Shown: piece by piece, positions 12,531 through 25,559 of the stretch
How the letters are laid out: each line of letters begins with the position of its first letter
Position numbering within the stretch: position 1 is the stretch's first letter
Assembly (NCBI GenBank): GCA_016490735.1
Contig: JAEMWC010000998.1
Span: 146,001-210,000 of the forward strand
Direction of reading: 5' to 3'
DNA length: 64,000 bases
Source: Pachyseris speciosa
Lineage: Eukaryota; Cnidaria; Anthozoa; Scleractinia; Pachyseridae
Translations under genes and position numbers: made by a program
Notes under the pieces: generated by a model
What the model was told of the DNA's origin: nothing
Database searches by the model: none
What the model saw: only the letters and a program-made list of their open reading frames with translations

Positions 12531-15500
12531 CTAGCTAGACCCAGAAAATCCAGAAAGAGGTGGCCGAAGAAATTGAGGCGAGGGCACCCCGCCTGATTAA
12601 TGCATAATACCATTTGAAAGTCAGGTAGTTACAGAAACTTAAAAAAAGAAATTATTATATATATATATATCTAGCTGACCTTTTCAAAACCAGGCTCATG
12701 AAAATTTGAGGGGTTTTAGAACTTTCTTTATCAATACCTCGGTTTATCAAAAGGGAGACTTGCATTTAGGCCCGTTATGAACCTACAGTCTCTGTCAAAG
12801 GGAAGACAAATAATACATGTTATTTGTCTTGCAATTAGACATGAAATTGACGTGACCTCTGACATGAGAATTTTGGTGCGTTAGTCCGCCAAATCTCTCT
12901 AGAATACGCTCTTTCTGACGGCAAAGTTAGCTTTGGAATTAGCGGCATAGATTTAGGCGAAGTCTAGCAGCGTTTTCAACCGAGCGTTCGTGATTGCTAC
13001 GAAGAATCACAGCTAATTATTGTCGAATTTTATTTGTGTAAATTATCGCTCGATTTTGTGATCACTTCTGACACCGGAAACCAGTCATTATGACACTTTC
13101 AGACTATCAAATCACTCGATAAAGTTGCGAGGGCGGAAACTAGTCAAAAAAATGTTCAAACTTACGCTTTTTGCAGACAAATTCCCAGCCATGCCTTGTG
13201 TCTTGCTCGATAATTTCATGAGGTAGGTCCCGGATGTTTACTGTCCGTGTTAGCGAGGAGTTGTTGACGACCATCTAGCCACAGCATTTTTACTAAGTCT
13301 TTAGCATGCTCCAAATTCTACACCAGTTTCTCTCCCTGATCCTAGAAATGATCACCGACACCTACTTTCTGAGGCTAAAGACTTGTTACCTCTCAAAGCA
13401 GAGCTCTCAATATCCCTGCATTGTTCCAGAAGTACCGCCCGGGTAAACAAAGTACTCGTTTAGCAAACAACTGCACAGCAGGATATTAGACGAGGCAGAC
13501 ACTGCACCTCGCAAGACTTTTCCCCTCACTGGACTTAATGATGTCTCTAGGAATACTCTGCTCTAGGAGGCCAACGGAAAATCAAACTCTAACGACGTCA
13601 TTGCGAGCTAACTGACCGCGCGAAGACTTCAAATGCACGTTTCTTTCTTTGAGAGAGAGTGGAAACTAAATGACAAATAAAACTGGAGGGAGGGGAGGGG
13701 AGGGAGCGGGGATAAGACCTTAATGCAAAGTTGAAGTCAGGGACAGTTTCTTTCTCTTCTTCTAGTTACTAATGTAGCTAGCATGCCCCCCCCCCCCCCC
13801 CGCCCCGTCCAAAAAAAAAAAACATATATATATATATAGATATATATAGCTGGAGTTTTCAAAACAGGGCTCCTGGAGTCCATACTAACTCCTATTAGAT
13901 GTCTCTCGCCGTTTTTTTTCTTTGTTGGACGGAGCGGGTCGGGGGGGGGGGGGGGAGCATGCTAACTACATTAATAATTAGAAGAAGAGAAAGAAACTGT
14001 CCCTGACTTCAACTTTGTATTAAGGTCTTATCCCCGCTCCCCTCCCCTCCCCTCCCCTCCCCTCCAGTTTTATTTGTCATTTAGTTTCCACTCTCTCTCA
14101 AAGAAAGAAACGTGCATTTGAAGTCTTCGCGCGGTCAGTTAGCTCGCAATGACGTCGTTAGAGTTTGATTTTCCGTTGGCCTCCTAGAGCAGAGTATTCC
14201 TTAGGACATCATTAAGTCCAGTGAGGGGAAAAGTCTTGCGAGGTGCAGTGTCTGCCTTGTCTAATATCCTGCTGTGCAGTTGTTTGCTAAACGAGTACTT
14301 TGTTTACCCGGGCGGTACTGCTGGAACAATGCAGGGATATTGAGAGCTCTGCTTTGAGAGGTAACAAGTCTTTAGCCTCAGAAAGTAGGTGTCGGTGATC
14401 ATTTCTAGGATCAGGGAGAGAAACTGGTGTAGAATTTGGAGCATGCTAAAGACTTAGTAAAAATGCTGTGGCTAGATGGTCGTCAACAACTCCTCGCTAA
14501 CACGGACAGTAAACATCCGGGACCTACCTCATGAAATTATCGAGAAAGACACAAGGCATGGCTGGGAATTTGTCTGCAAAAAGCGTAAGTTTGAACATTT
14601 TTTTGACTAGTTTCCGCCCTCGCAACTTTATCGAGTGATTTGATAGTCTGAAAGTGTCATAATGACTGGTTTCCGGTGTCAGAAGTGATCACAAAATCGA
14701 GCGATAATTTACACAAATAAAATTCGACAATAATTAGCTGTGATTCTTCGTAGCAATCACGAACGCTCGGTTGAAAACGCTGCTAGACTTCGCCTAAATC
14801 TATGCCGCTAATTCCAAAGCTAACTTTGCCGTCAGAAAGAGCGTATTCTAGAGTGATTTGGCCGAATAACGCACCAAAATTCTCATGTCAGAGGTCACGT
14901 CAATTTCATGTCTAATTGCAAGACAAATAACATGTATTATTTGTCTTCCCTTTGACAGAGACTGTAGGTTCATAACGGGCCTAAATGCAAGTCTCCCTTT
15001 TGATAAACCGAGGTATCGATAAAGAAAGTTCTAAAACCCCTCAAATTATGTATGTATGTATGTATGTATGTATGTATGTATGTATGTATGTATGTATGTA
15101 TGTATGTATGTATGTATGTATGTATGTATATACATATATATAGGAAAAAAAAGGGGGAGAGGGGCCGCGGCCCCCTCGGCCCACCCCCTAAATCCGCCCC
15201 TGGCTAGCGTGCAAACCCGGCTTGTTTCGCATTTACACTAGTCGCTTTTTCGAAGCTCAAAGCTCTGTAATTACTGAGCTTGGCTCTCAGAAGGAAACTA
15301 TTCACTTCTGAATATAACTCCCTGAAACATTTTCTCTCCGCACGTTTTCGGTTCAAAAAGTTTGAAAAGGAAGATCTAACACCAGCCTACGAGATACTGG
15401 TTGTTTTGTGTTGGGCAATCTCACAGTCCTAATGAAATGGTTAAGTCACAGACGATCGTACGAATTATTCTTCAAATAAATCAGTTGACAAAAAAGTTTT

Positions 15501-18500
15501 ACTGACACCGGGCCAATTAAGACCATTGCACTACCTGAGGTATGGAAGATGAAAAGTGGAATGGAGGAGTTGAGTTATTTAGCGGATGTTATTTAAGTAG
15601 ATCTAGTTCGTCCCAACGTACCAGGTTCGCACTTAAAAATCTGCACCTAAACATTCCTTAGAGGTTCCTCTTGATAACCCGGCTAGGAAATTATGGCTAT
15701 TTTAAAAGGGCCTTTCTGTAAGTGCTCCCTAGATCTTGGAACATTTTAAATGCGTGTAATGCAATCAGAGACTATAAACACAACGATTAGCACGTTTTAA
15801 GAAGAAACTTAACACACAACTTATTGGGCCAATAACAACTATGAATATTGGCGCTGTCCTGAGAACCAGCACTCCAATATTTGCTCGGCTGCTCGTTTGC
15901 TTTTTAGCTGATGATGATTGTTCTGAGTTAAATGCAATTAACATCTGGAATACAATGTTGTCAGAGACTGCGGTCAATTTGATTTCAAAAAGAAAAACAA
16001 AGGTTGCTATTTTTGCCGTTAAAAGCGATACGTTGTTTAATTTCCGGCCTTGGCAATGCAGTCATTTAAAAAAAAGTGGGCTGCAAAAGCCATTTTGAGG
16101 TTATGTATTGTGGTGATACAACCTACTAGAGTAGTGAGTGGACTTAGTATAAACAAAGACTGCGACGTTTCCGATTAAGACGTTTCCGATAGGTACAGTG
16201 GTTGAAGCTCTGGAAGGATCGTTATTATTACGTTATTATGAACATAGGAACTCAGTTTTGGTGCTCAACTGGGAAGTCCAACCATTCACCCGACACAGTT
16301 TCCAATGAATCATTCCGGACAGAGGTCGTTGAAAACCTTGTTGTGGCTGGAACATAAAATCAAGTTAATAATGACCTGTGTATTTCAGAAAAAGTCCGCT
16401 ACATGTTACGAAAAGTTATAACCGTGCATTGTCACTGCGAGCAAAGTGTTCCCGTCCCCTACTCCCTTGGGCTGAATTGAGTGTCAGGTATTAAGCATAT
16501 CTGAAGTTGGACCAATTATCTGCTGCTTTTTGCAAATATTAAACATGTCGTTGAAAAGCCCTTGTACACGGTTTTGAAACCTGTCTCTTCTCCAGTGAAA
16601 AACAAAGGTTGTTTGCAAACGTGGAAAAGATTAGAAGTGTGCATTGATTGGTATGGTTATTATCGCATTTCTGTTGAAAATTAACCTGGAAGAGAAATCA
16701 CACCTTTCACGAAGACTGTTTCAAACCCACACTTTCAGTTTTACTTTATTCACTCGAAATTTGCCGCCAGATGGAGAAATGCATGATAAATTAGTCTTGG
16801 CACGCATATGTTGTAGTTTAATTTTATCCTTGGTTCAATTTTTATTTTCCCTTGTTCTGTTTTATGGTAAAGTATGATAATGAGTACAAAACAAAGGAAA
16901 ATAAATATTGAACCAAGAATAAAATTGAACGATGACACATATTTCTCTAAAGTGAAGAGATCTTGTCTAAGCACCATTTAGAGTTTGTTGTAAAACCTGT
17001 TTCGACAGATTGTTCTCGCCTCCATTATTACCGCTGAATCAGCCCATGTTGGCTTCCGCCACTGGATACATGATGTTGGTGACCTGAAGACCAATGTTTT
17101 CTCAAAACCCCAAGAACAAGGTAACGGCTAACCAACGGCGAGTTTGACTAACGGTCGTCGGTCGAGGGTACAAGTCGTGAGTTGTGGGTGTGGGTATTGG
17201 TGTGGGTACAAGTCGTGGGTAAAATTAATAATAGATTAATAAGTTGATTGTTAATAGCTATAGCTATTACTTTATTTTAATTTACCGGACTACAATTCCA
17301 CTCATTACATGTCAGTATCTATGGTCAAGCAAGTAAGGGGAGGAACTGCCAGGAGACAGGGGAATGAAATGAAACTGATATTCCACCACAAAACCTTAGC
17401 ACCCCATGGAATTAACATCGAATTTAAATTCTGAAATTTCCATAAGGCAACATTATCTTTTCAGTTTCTTTCCATTTTATGTCATATTTTCGCGCAGCAA
17501 GCGCGCGCATTCGTGTTTTACTCGTTTCAATTGTTTAATTTTGAACAGCGTGCACGCGACCTATCTACCGTTAGCACGAGCGTTTCTCGTTAACAACAAA
17601 CACTGGCGAAGGGGTTATCCCCGTAACGTCTGACTTTTAAGACACAAAACAGATTCTCAGCACTCGGAAAAAAACCACAGCCAAACTACCCTTTAGCACT
17701 CATTTAACTCGAGTGCTACGCAGCAAAACCATTTTTTGTACTATAGCTATAGTATAGTATATTTTTGAAGGGACCCCTCCCCGCCTCCGCCGCCAACTTA
17801 AAACCATTATGTAGGTGGCAAGCCTAATATAGATGACAAATTGCAACGTTGTCTCCTACTCAAAACATAAAAAAAAAAACAGAAATAATTTCATGCAAAG
17901 AAAGCAGCAAAAAATATATCGAGCAATAATAAGTGATAATTCATTCAACTGATTTATTACTAAAAAAAATGAATATATACTTCAAAAAGGAAGGAAACCA
18001 GTCAAACATAGTCTCAATTATAAACTGGTCATACAAGCCCTTTCGAAGAAACCCGCGGAAGGAAAATTATTTAATTAAATAGAACACAATGGAAGAACGT
18101 CATGAAATGTTTCTGCCCAATGAGAATGGAGCGTCTCGTTATCGGTGGGGAGGAGGAGGGTATACACGTGCCTCATAATATGGGCCATACGGGGAGGCTT
18201 CACTCTAAACGGATGCCCTCTTAGTATGAGAAAAACGCAGCAAAAAGAAAAAAAATGTCAGTATGTTTAAGGTCGTTAAAAAAAGACTGCGGAGACAAAA
18301 GGTTACAATTTATTTCTTTGTCTTGTCAGTCTTTGAAATATAAGAAAGGGCTATAATTTTGAGAAAATTCGAAAATTAAATCGGTTGTCGATTCTCAGTT
18401 GAAATTGGTTGTCAATTCACCATTGTCTTCATCGGACGCACGTCTCCTTTCCCCCTCTTGTTCCCTTTTTTAGCGTCTGCCACGCAGGCTATCATGATCT

Positions 18501-21500
18501 ATTCAAACAGATCATCAGACACCGCGGCCCCACAACAATTCTTTTTTTATATCCTGTGGACCTCATACTGGGTACCAGAGTTTTTATTCTTCCACCGAGA
18601 ACCACACGCAAAAACCTTCTATTCAACATCACCAGGGCTGAGTTGCTCTAAGCATGGTTAGCGCTAACCATTGGTTATTGTATTAAAACCTATAGGTTGT
18701 CATGGTATTTAACCCGGGTTAGCGCTAACCATGCTTCGAGCAACTGGGCCCTGACCGCCAACGCAACGTTGTCATCTATATCAGGCTTGTCAGGCTTGGT
18801 GGTGGGGAATCTAATATCAATCAAATTATATTAGTTGTTAATTTTAAGGATACTTCACAAATTAATGTGATCAAGTAAGCTGAAGCCACTCTAAAGGCAC
18901 TAAGGCCACATGGTAGCGGGCATTACCCCTTAAATCTACCAAAGCAAATATTGAGCCCAAGCATTAGCAGCCATGGACAGCTGCTTCGGCCTTGTTAGGC
19001 CTCATCAGCATGGCATAGCTAATGCTCAGGCTCAAGTACCCACATATCAATAAAACAAGCAATGAAATCTTAAAGCTTGTGGGATGTGGCTGGAGTGACA
19101 AGGACACTTCACAAATTAATGTGATCAAGTAAGCTGAAGCCACTCTAAAGGCACTAAGGCCTTGTCCCTCCAGCCACATCCCACAAGTTTTACGATTTCA
19201 TTGTTGTTAATTTTACCCGCGTCTTGTACCCAAACCCACACCCACACCCACGATCCACAATCATTAGTCAAACTCACCAACGGCTCATTAGCGTAATATT
19301 TTGTCATCTCATTGCAAAGAATGAGGGACACGGGTGCGCAGTTCGTAGCGACGCTAAAAAAATGTCTAAAATAGGTCGAGCGTGAACAGAGAGACTTGAG
19401 TGAACAAAATTAAATTTTTTGGCATGCCTCTTTACGCTTTTGACTTTACTACTGGTATCAATCATCCGATTATGTTCCTTTACATCGCTAGTCGTCCTTT
19501 GAAACAAAAATTTCTCACTTTGGAGCTTTATCAGTTCGCGATGGTTTTGAATTTACTTTAAAGTCGATCTTTCTTCTTTGGTAAGAAGAATATGGCGGAA
19601 TGCCGTTTCAAACTGAATCGCCTTCGAATAAGTCTTACTTCACAAGCCCGTGCTGGAACGAATTCCCTGGTATCAATCAGAATTATTCTTCCAAAACAAT
19701 GTCGTTAACATCCATGGAACTGTTTTTCTGTCAAATTTTCGGTTTACCACGGTAATCAGCATTGAAGTTGGACTTTTTTCAAGTCTACTTGGATGAAGAT
19801 AAGTCTTCATAGAAGCGCCATGCATAGGTGCTGTGGATGCTTTGCTTCTCCGCGCACTTTCGCAAGCTCCAAGCATCGCCATTTTGTCCTATCTGCTTGG
19901 TAGCCTTTCTTCTCTTTCAAGGCTTTTTTACGGATAGAAATCGGATAGACTGAGAATGACAACAAATCCTTGCTGCGAGATCGCAGGAAAAATAAACAGG
20001 AGAAAATCAAATTTTCATGCAATACGTACGTGATCGTTCGAAGTGCAGTGCACTTTCATACGCCAAGAATGTCCGATATTTTGCCAAAACCGACAAAATC
20101 AATTTATTTATTAGTGGAAATTTTCCAGGCAACAAACTTTCTTTAATATCTTTTTCTCTTCGCTGTTGTAGACAACCGTGGACTACTCGATAGGGCCATC
20201 TTGGCCATTTTGGATCGCCTGCAAATTGCTATAGCAACGATCATCCAGTAGCATTTCGCCAAAAAAAAAGTAATTGACGGTGCTCGAGACTGCTCTGAAG
20301 TGACTCCGCCCCCTCATTCCCGCATTCCTGGACTTGATGCTAATAACATTAGCTACTAATACTAGCTATTGTTTCAATGAAGAATATCCTCTCAAAAATC
20401 AAGTCATGGAAGAGGCTGGTTAAGAATCAAAAGCGCAAGGAGCGTCTTTACTAACGTTAGGTATTATGAAAGTAAATGCAAAAAAGAAGATTACGTTTCT
20501 GTAACAGTTTTCATTGAAGAATAGGCCACTCTCGTGCTTGCAGTTCTCAAAATTGTGTATTGTGTTAAACGTTTTGAGTATTATGCACGAAAATAAAATT
20601 TTTGAAGCGACAGTTGGCTTGCCATCTGGTTTGATAACTTGTCATATACCCTCTCTCAAGCCAATTTTAATGTTTAAGGAAATTTAACGCAAAAGAATAC
20701 CCAGGTAAATTGTGGAACAAAACTCAGTAGCTGCTGCTACTTACCCCCTCTTACTTTCTCATCGGCGTCCTTATGAATTATTGATACTTTTGCTAGTTTA
20801 TCAGATTTTTCTCCCCACCCTTTGAGCCACTTCCAGTGCAAGGAGGGCGATGAAGCAGCTCGTCAAACGCTACTTAAGTGTTCACTACCTGCAACCTTAT
20901 GAATAAATGATACTTTTTCTATTTTATCAGATTCTTCCCCCACACCTTTGAGCTGCTTCCAGTGCCCGGCCGTCCAGGGAAACAATGAAACAACGTGCAC
21001 CGCTGCTCAAGAGTTAGTTAACTGCAACTCTACAGACGACGTCTGTGCTTTTTTTAACCTTACGTTTGTTTTGAACTTGATGCCTGTGACAACCTTCGTA
21101 AAAGGCTGTCTCAATGAACCTATTTGCAGTCCTCTTTGCCAACAGTTCAATGACTCGATTGGTCCTGGATTTGTAAGCTGCAATTCAGGATGCTGTAGTG
21201 TCAGTGGATGCAATCCTGGTAAAGTGCCAATGCTAAAGGCCAACTAATACGCTGCGACCAGTTTTGCTTACCACTGCGGTAGCGAGCTGCTCGTTAGCAT
21301 GCAATGCAAAGTTTTTTTTTTTTTTTTACAAATGAACAGTATCCAAACACACAATTACAGAGTCTCTTATTCTTCAATCTTGAAAAGTAGGCTAGTTATG
21401 GTTATACAGACACACGTATTTACACAATAATCACTCACGGGTATATTACGAACCAACAAAATGACCAGCTCCCAGTTGGCTTGTTAGCTCAGTTGGTAGA

Positions 21501-24500
21501 GCGCTGCAACGGTATCGCAGAGGGTATCGGCAGTGGGTGCTTCTCCCGTCGAAGCCTGATGATTTGTTTTTTCATTTTTTTAATTTATTTTCACTGGTGC
21601 TTAAGTAGTGTTCATAACTGGGATGATCATTTACATATTCAAGAATAAATGATATAAGCATTTCTATTGCACAAATCCTAAGATGAAAAATTATCATTAA
21701 AGTCATTGGTAGATAGACTGAAGTTTAATTCCAATGTTTCTACTTATCTTTGAAGCAATTTGGGGTTAGCTTTATGAAAAAATGGCTTTAAATCAGGGAC
21801 AAATAAAATGGTGTTAACTGTATTATGCTTTTAAAGATTTAACAGCGTAAAGAAAAATCTGGGTGTGAGCCAAGTCATAGTTGCAGTAATTTGCGTTCTT
21901 GCGTTGGGCTGTTAGTACTAACAGCAAATTTCGTCCTGTTGTTATAATATGATGGGACTTCAGAGAAACAGTAAGTCTCTCTCTATAGTTCTATAGCCTT
22001 AAGTATTACAAACATGAAGAGTTTCTTCGTAAATAAATGTTTTAATACAGCTTTTCATGGCTTAGATACTTTTCTAAACGTCATGCAGTTAGACAGCAAA
22101 CAGTGAGACGAATTCCTAACCGGACCTAATCGAATAAATGAACCACAAAACGACTGAGAAATGAGCAAAACGATATGGATATGGCTGTAGAAGAACATTG
22201 CACTTGTTACTCCAGTTGATATTCATAACTTTCACTTGATTGTGTTTGTACTCGACAGAGTTTGAAATGAATCTGAGAAGGCGCCTCATGGCCCGTATAT
22301 TTCCGTAGTATTGTCAGCCTCTAGATATTACATTTTTCTGCCACATTTTTCTCCTTTTAAAATAAATGTCAGAGACAAAACGTTTTTGCCGAGACTAAAG
22401 TTCCATACAATCAGTAGCCCACGCTGGCTATGACGTAACGATTTTGTTGTTTAATTGCGTGTTGCGTATATGACAAATGACGCCAGTCCTTTCGGATCAA
22501 CACAGCAGTAAACGGACTAAACGAGTTTTTCCGAGCTTTAGCGCCCATCATTTACTTTGGTAAATTCCATTTTGCTGCTTTTTATTTTCCTGTAACCCTA
22601 ACTTAAGTTGGCAAGCCGATTTTTTTAATCAGAGGGAGAATTTCTGAGCCTTATGGAAGCTGTATTTACAAGCAAGTTGACGTTTCTCTTGGGTTAACAC
22701 GGATAGACAAAAACAACAAATTTGCAAAGGACAGGATTTTCCAGGTACAAAGAATCGCTTCTTTTAGAAAAAAAACCTGCGTAGAATGATAGTTGTCAGT
22801 TTAGGCGCCTAAGGCCAGCCGTGTTATTGCGGTTTGAAACGTGTTGTGGAAGCGAGAGTTTTTGGATAAGTTTTCGAGGCTAGTTGGTATCCCATTCCAG
22901 ATTTTAACACCAACACGTGAAAAGGCCTTACTTTGAACATTAAGTGCGGATTGCTATTTAAAAAAATGCTCAGATGTTGATTAGCGTGTGCTGTAAGAAT
23001 GAACAGTGGCAATTTTAGAGAATAAATTTGAAATATTAGTCGGTGCAGAATTAGTATTGATGTTGTACATCAAATTAGCAATTTTCTCATAATATAGGAA
23101 TTGGAACGGTAGAGGTCTTCCTTTCAATAAAAGGGGGATTGCATGCTCCCTTGGTTGAGCAAAGTGAAAAAGACGGAGTGCACGTTTTTGAAGGACAAGA
23201 ACTTTATTTAACAAGGTCTTAGATACATTTCCCCAAGAAGTTAATCCATACGTTATAAAAGGAGCAATGAGAGACTTATAAATATCAAGAAGGGTTTATT
23301 TAGGAACAACATGTCTCAATTTCGCAATTAAACCGACAGTTTTGCTTATTTTTGTTGTGAGGGCATGAGTATGGTTTTTCCAACTTAAACTTTCATCAAT
23401 TAATAACCCAAGAAATTTAATGCAATTCTTATGTTCAAGAGGTACATTCTTATTTTCTTCATGTCAAAAATATTAATCTGGGGTAGGTAATTAAGTTTTG
23501 TTTTGGTGTGGGCGAATAATAACAAAGGTTGTCTTCTTTATGTTATAAGTTTTATTTGAAGTTAGATAAGTTGTTCAATTCAGCATTTACGGCTATTAAT
23601 CCTAATGTCTTGAGGTTTTCGCGAAAGTAAAGGATATTAGTATCATCTGCAAAAAGGAAAAATTTAAGTTTTCTGGGGCAATGTTGAACATCATTAACAT
23701 ATAACAAAAACAGGAGAGGCCCTAAAACGAATCCTTGGGGTACATCACAAGCAACTACTACTTTATCCGAAATGTAAGAGTTAATCTCAGTTGTTTGAGT
23801 ACGGTTTGTTAAGTAAAAGGGAAACGATGGCTACTGATTAATGATTCCTCGAAAACCGTAATAATTAAGTTAATCAAGTAATATTTTATGGTCCACAATA
23901 TCAAAAGAATTCTTAAGGTCGATGAACACCCCACAAGAAAAATTAAAGTCTTTTGTCCATATTGGTACGGATGGTTTCTACCATGTCAAGTATAGCATGT
24001 TCAGTTGAGTGTGTTGAACCGCCGCTTCGCGGTATTTCATTGCATTTTCATTGTTTCTTCGCGCTTACTATTTTCGCTCGCTCGCCGTTTTTTTTTTTTA
24101 TAAACTCTGTACCGGGTGTGTTCACTGTGCCCCTGACGAAAACTACTGAACTGACAATTTTTTTCATTTTATACTATCAGTCTATGCCGTTTAAACATCT
24201 CTTTTTAGCGGTGTGCTGACTAAATTATATTTCACAAAGCAAATTATCTGTGACCATTTAGTCCTGAAATAACTATTTTACCCGCCTTTTCAATAACATT
24301 AATAACTCTTACTAATTTTTTTAAGACTCTCTTATGTTTCTCCAATATTGGACCGTTTCAAGTCTTTCTGTAGTTTAGTTCTTAGAGATTTCTAACCAAT
24401 TTCATGTTCTTAAATCAACTATTATGAGAAATGTCTAGCCAGCATCAAGCTCTAGAATATTATCGTCACCTACAGTAGTTTGAGCTTATCCCTAATATTC

Positions 24501-25399
24501 CTTATCCGTCGGTTAATGTTTGTCCGGTCGGCTGTTCCTTTTTTGGGCTATTGTTCGGCTATCGGTTAGTTTTACTTCTCGATCATCTCATTTGCTCAGC
24601 CGTCTAGCGGCAGGGTCGTTCGGTCATTCATTTGTTTGTTCGTCTGGTTTTCTGGCCGCCGGCTCGTTGAGTCGTTTCGTTCATTTCTCAGTCGTTTCTT
24701 TCATTCATTTGGCGTGTGGGGTCTCACTGTTTGGTGTCTGACTGACGTTTATAAAAGTATCTAAACCAATAACAGCTGTATTAAAACATTTCGAAGACAC
24801 TCTTTATATTTCTATACTTAAGGCTGCAGTACTATACAGAGAGAGTTAATTTTTCTCTGAAGTCCCATCACATTACAACAAAAATCTGCGTTAGCCTGTA
24901 CCACAAACACAAATTTGGTCGTGCTCATGATGCTGTATCTCTCTCTGTCTTTTTTTTACCTGTACCGTGCCAGTGTGCAGTGGTCCGCTGACGGGCTCCT
25001 CCGGGGTATTTACATCCCCGAATTTTCCAGACAACTACAACAACCTAGATTTGTGTATCTGGACAATCACTCTTCCAGCGGGACAAGCACTCAGAGTTGA
25101 ATTCACGTCCTTCGATCTTCAGTTCTGGTAAGTTTAGGTTAGTCTCAACACCCTATACATTTTTGTGTCCAAGTTGTCACTTGTTACTGCATATTGTCCA
25201 GAAAAGTTAATGAAATATTTTTGTGAGTCCAGTTCTAACTGTTTCTACTGGAGATAGGTTTTTGTACAAACTGTAACTTTATCCATTTGATATTTTCTTT
25301 CTCCTTTAACTTTTTTTATGGATGTGAAATTCAGAACGTTCAGGCAAGCTATGCAATCCATGCATATAGAAGTAATTGGTGAAAATAATAATAATAATA

Positions 25400-25457
<58 letters not shown>

Positions 25458-25520
25458 GGTAATTGGTGTTGGTTGGGCCAAAAGTTTTCTTAAGATTTGT
25501 GGTGAGTTCAGTCATCCCAA

Positions 25521-25559
<39 letters not shown>

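Larger units (their letters stand above)
12703..15047. repeat. 2.3-kb palindrome (inverted repeat)
   Basis: Arms 12703-13810 and 13927-15047 are near-perfect reverse complements, with a few substitutions and homopolymer or GGGGA-repeat length differences, around a 116-bp spacer. A run of C (about 13786-13801) and its mirror G run (about 13941-13955) lie near the centre. The spacer holds (TA)n, then gctggagttttcaaaacagg, which resembles the sequence just outside the left arm (ctagctgaccttttcaaaac). The palindrome lies in intron 1 of gene 1 and has no counterpart in genes 2 or 3. Confidence 0.93.
12527..15205. mobile_element. Possible non-autonomous DNA element carrying the palindrome
   Basis: The right end (gcccaccccctaaatccgcccctg, ending about 15202) has the look of a hAT-type terminal repeat. 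The left flank after 12532 (cagaaaatcc, then ggtggccga) is a weak match to its reverse complement (cagggg..ggattt, ggtgggccga). Flanking gctag occurs at both sides. The region replaces sequence absent from the same intron in genes 2 and 3, so it is an insertion, but exact ends and superfamily are uncertain. Confidence 0.4.
17140..19275. mobile_element. Mutator-like (9-bp TSD) non-autonomous element, unit 1
   Basis: Inverted ends start GAGTTTGACTAA and continue, with mismatches, through a GTGGGT-rich subterminal tract for about 100 bp. The 9-bp direct repeat ACCAACGGC flanks both sides (17131-17139, 19276-19284). A 9-bp duplication with long terminal repeats is typical of Mutator-like elements, though other superfamilies also make 8-9 bp duplications. 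There is no transposase. It sits in intron 2, beginning 20 bp after exon 2, and contains a nested MITE and the retrozyme-like insertion. Confidence 0.7.

Noticed and set aside
18409..18661. 80-codon frame conserved in three units ([19 protein letters not shown])
   Set aside because: Lies inside the Mutator-like element, frame shifts between units, no family match.
21007..21243. Minus-strand 78-codon frame over exon 3
   Set aside because: Shadow of the LU exon on +.
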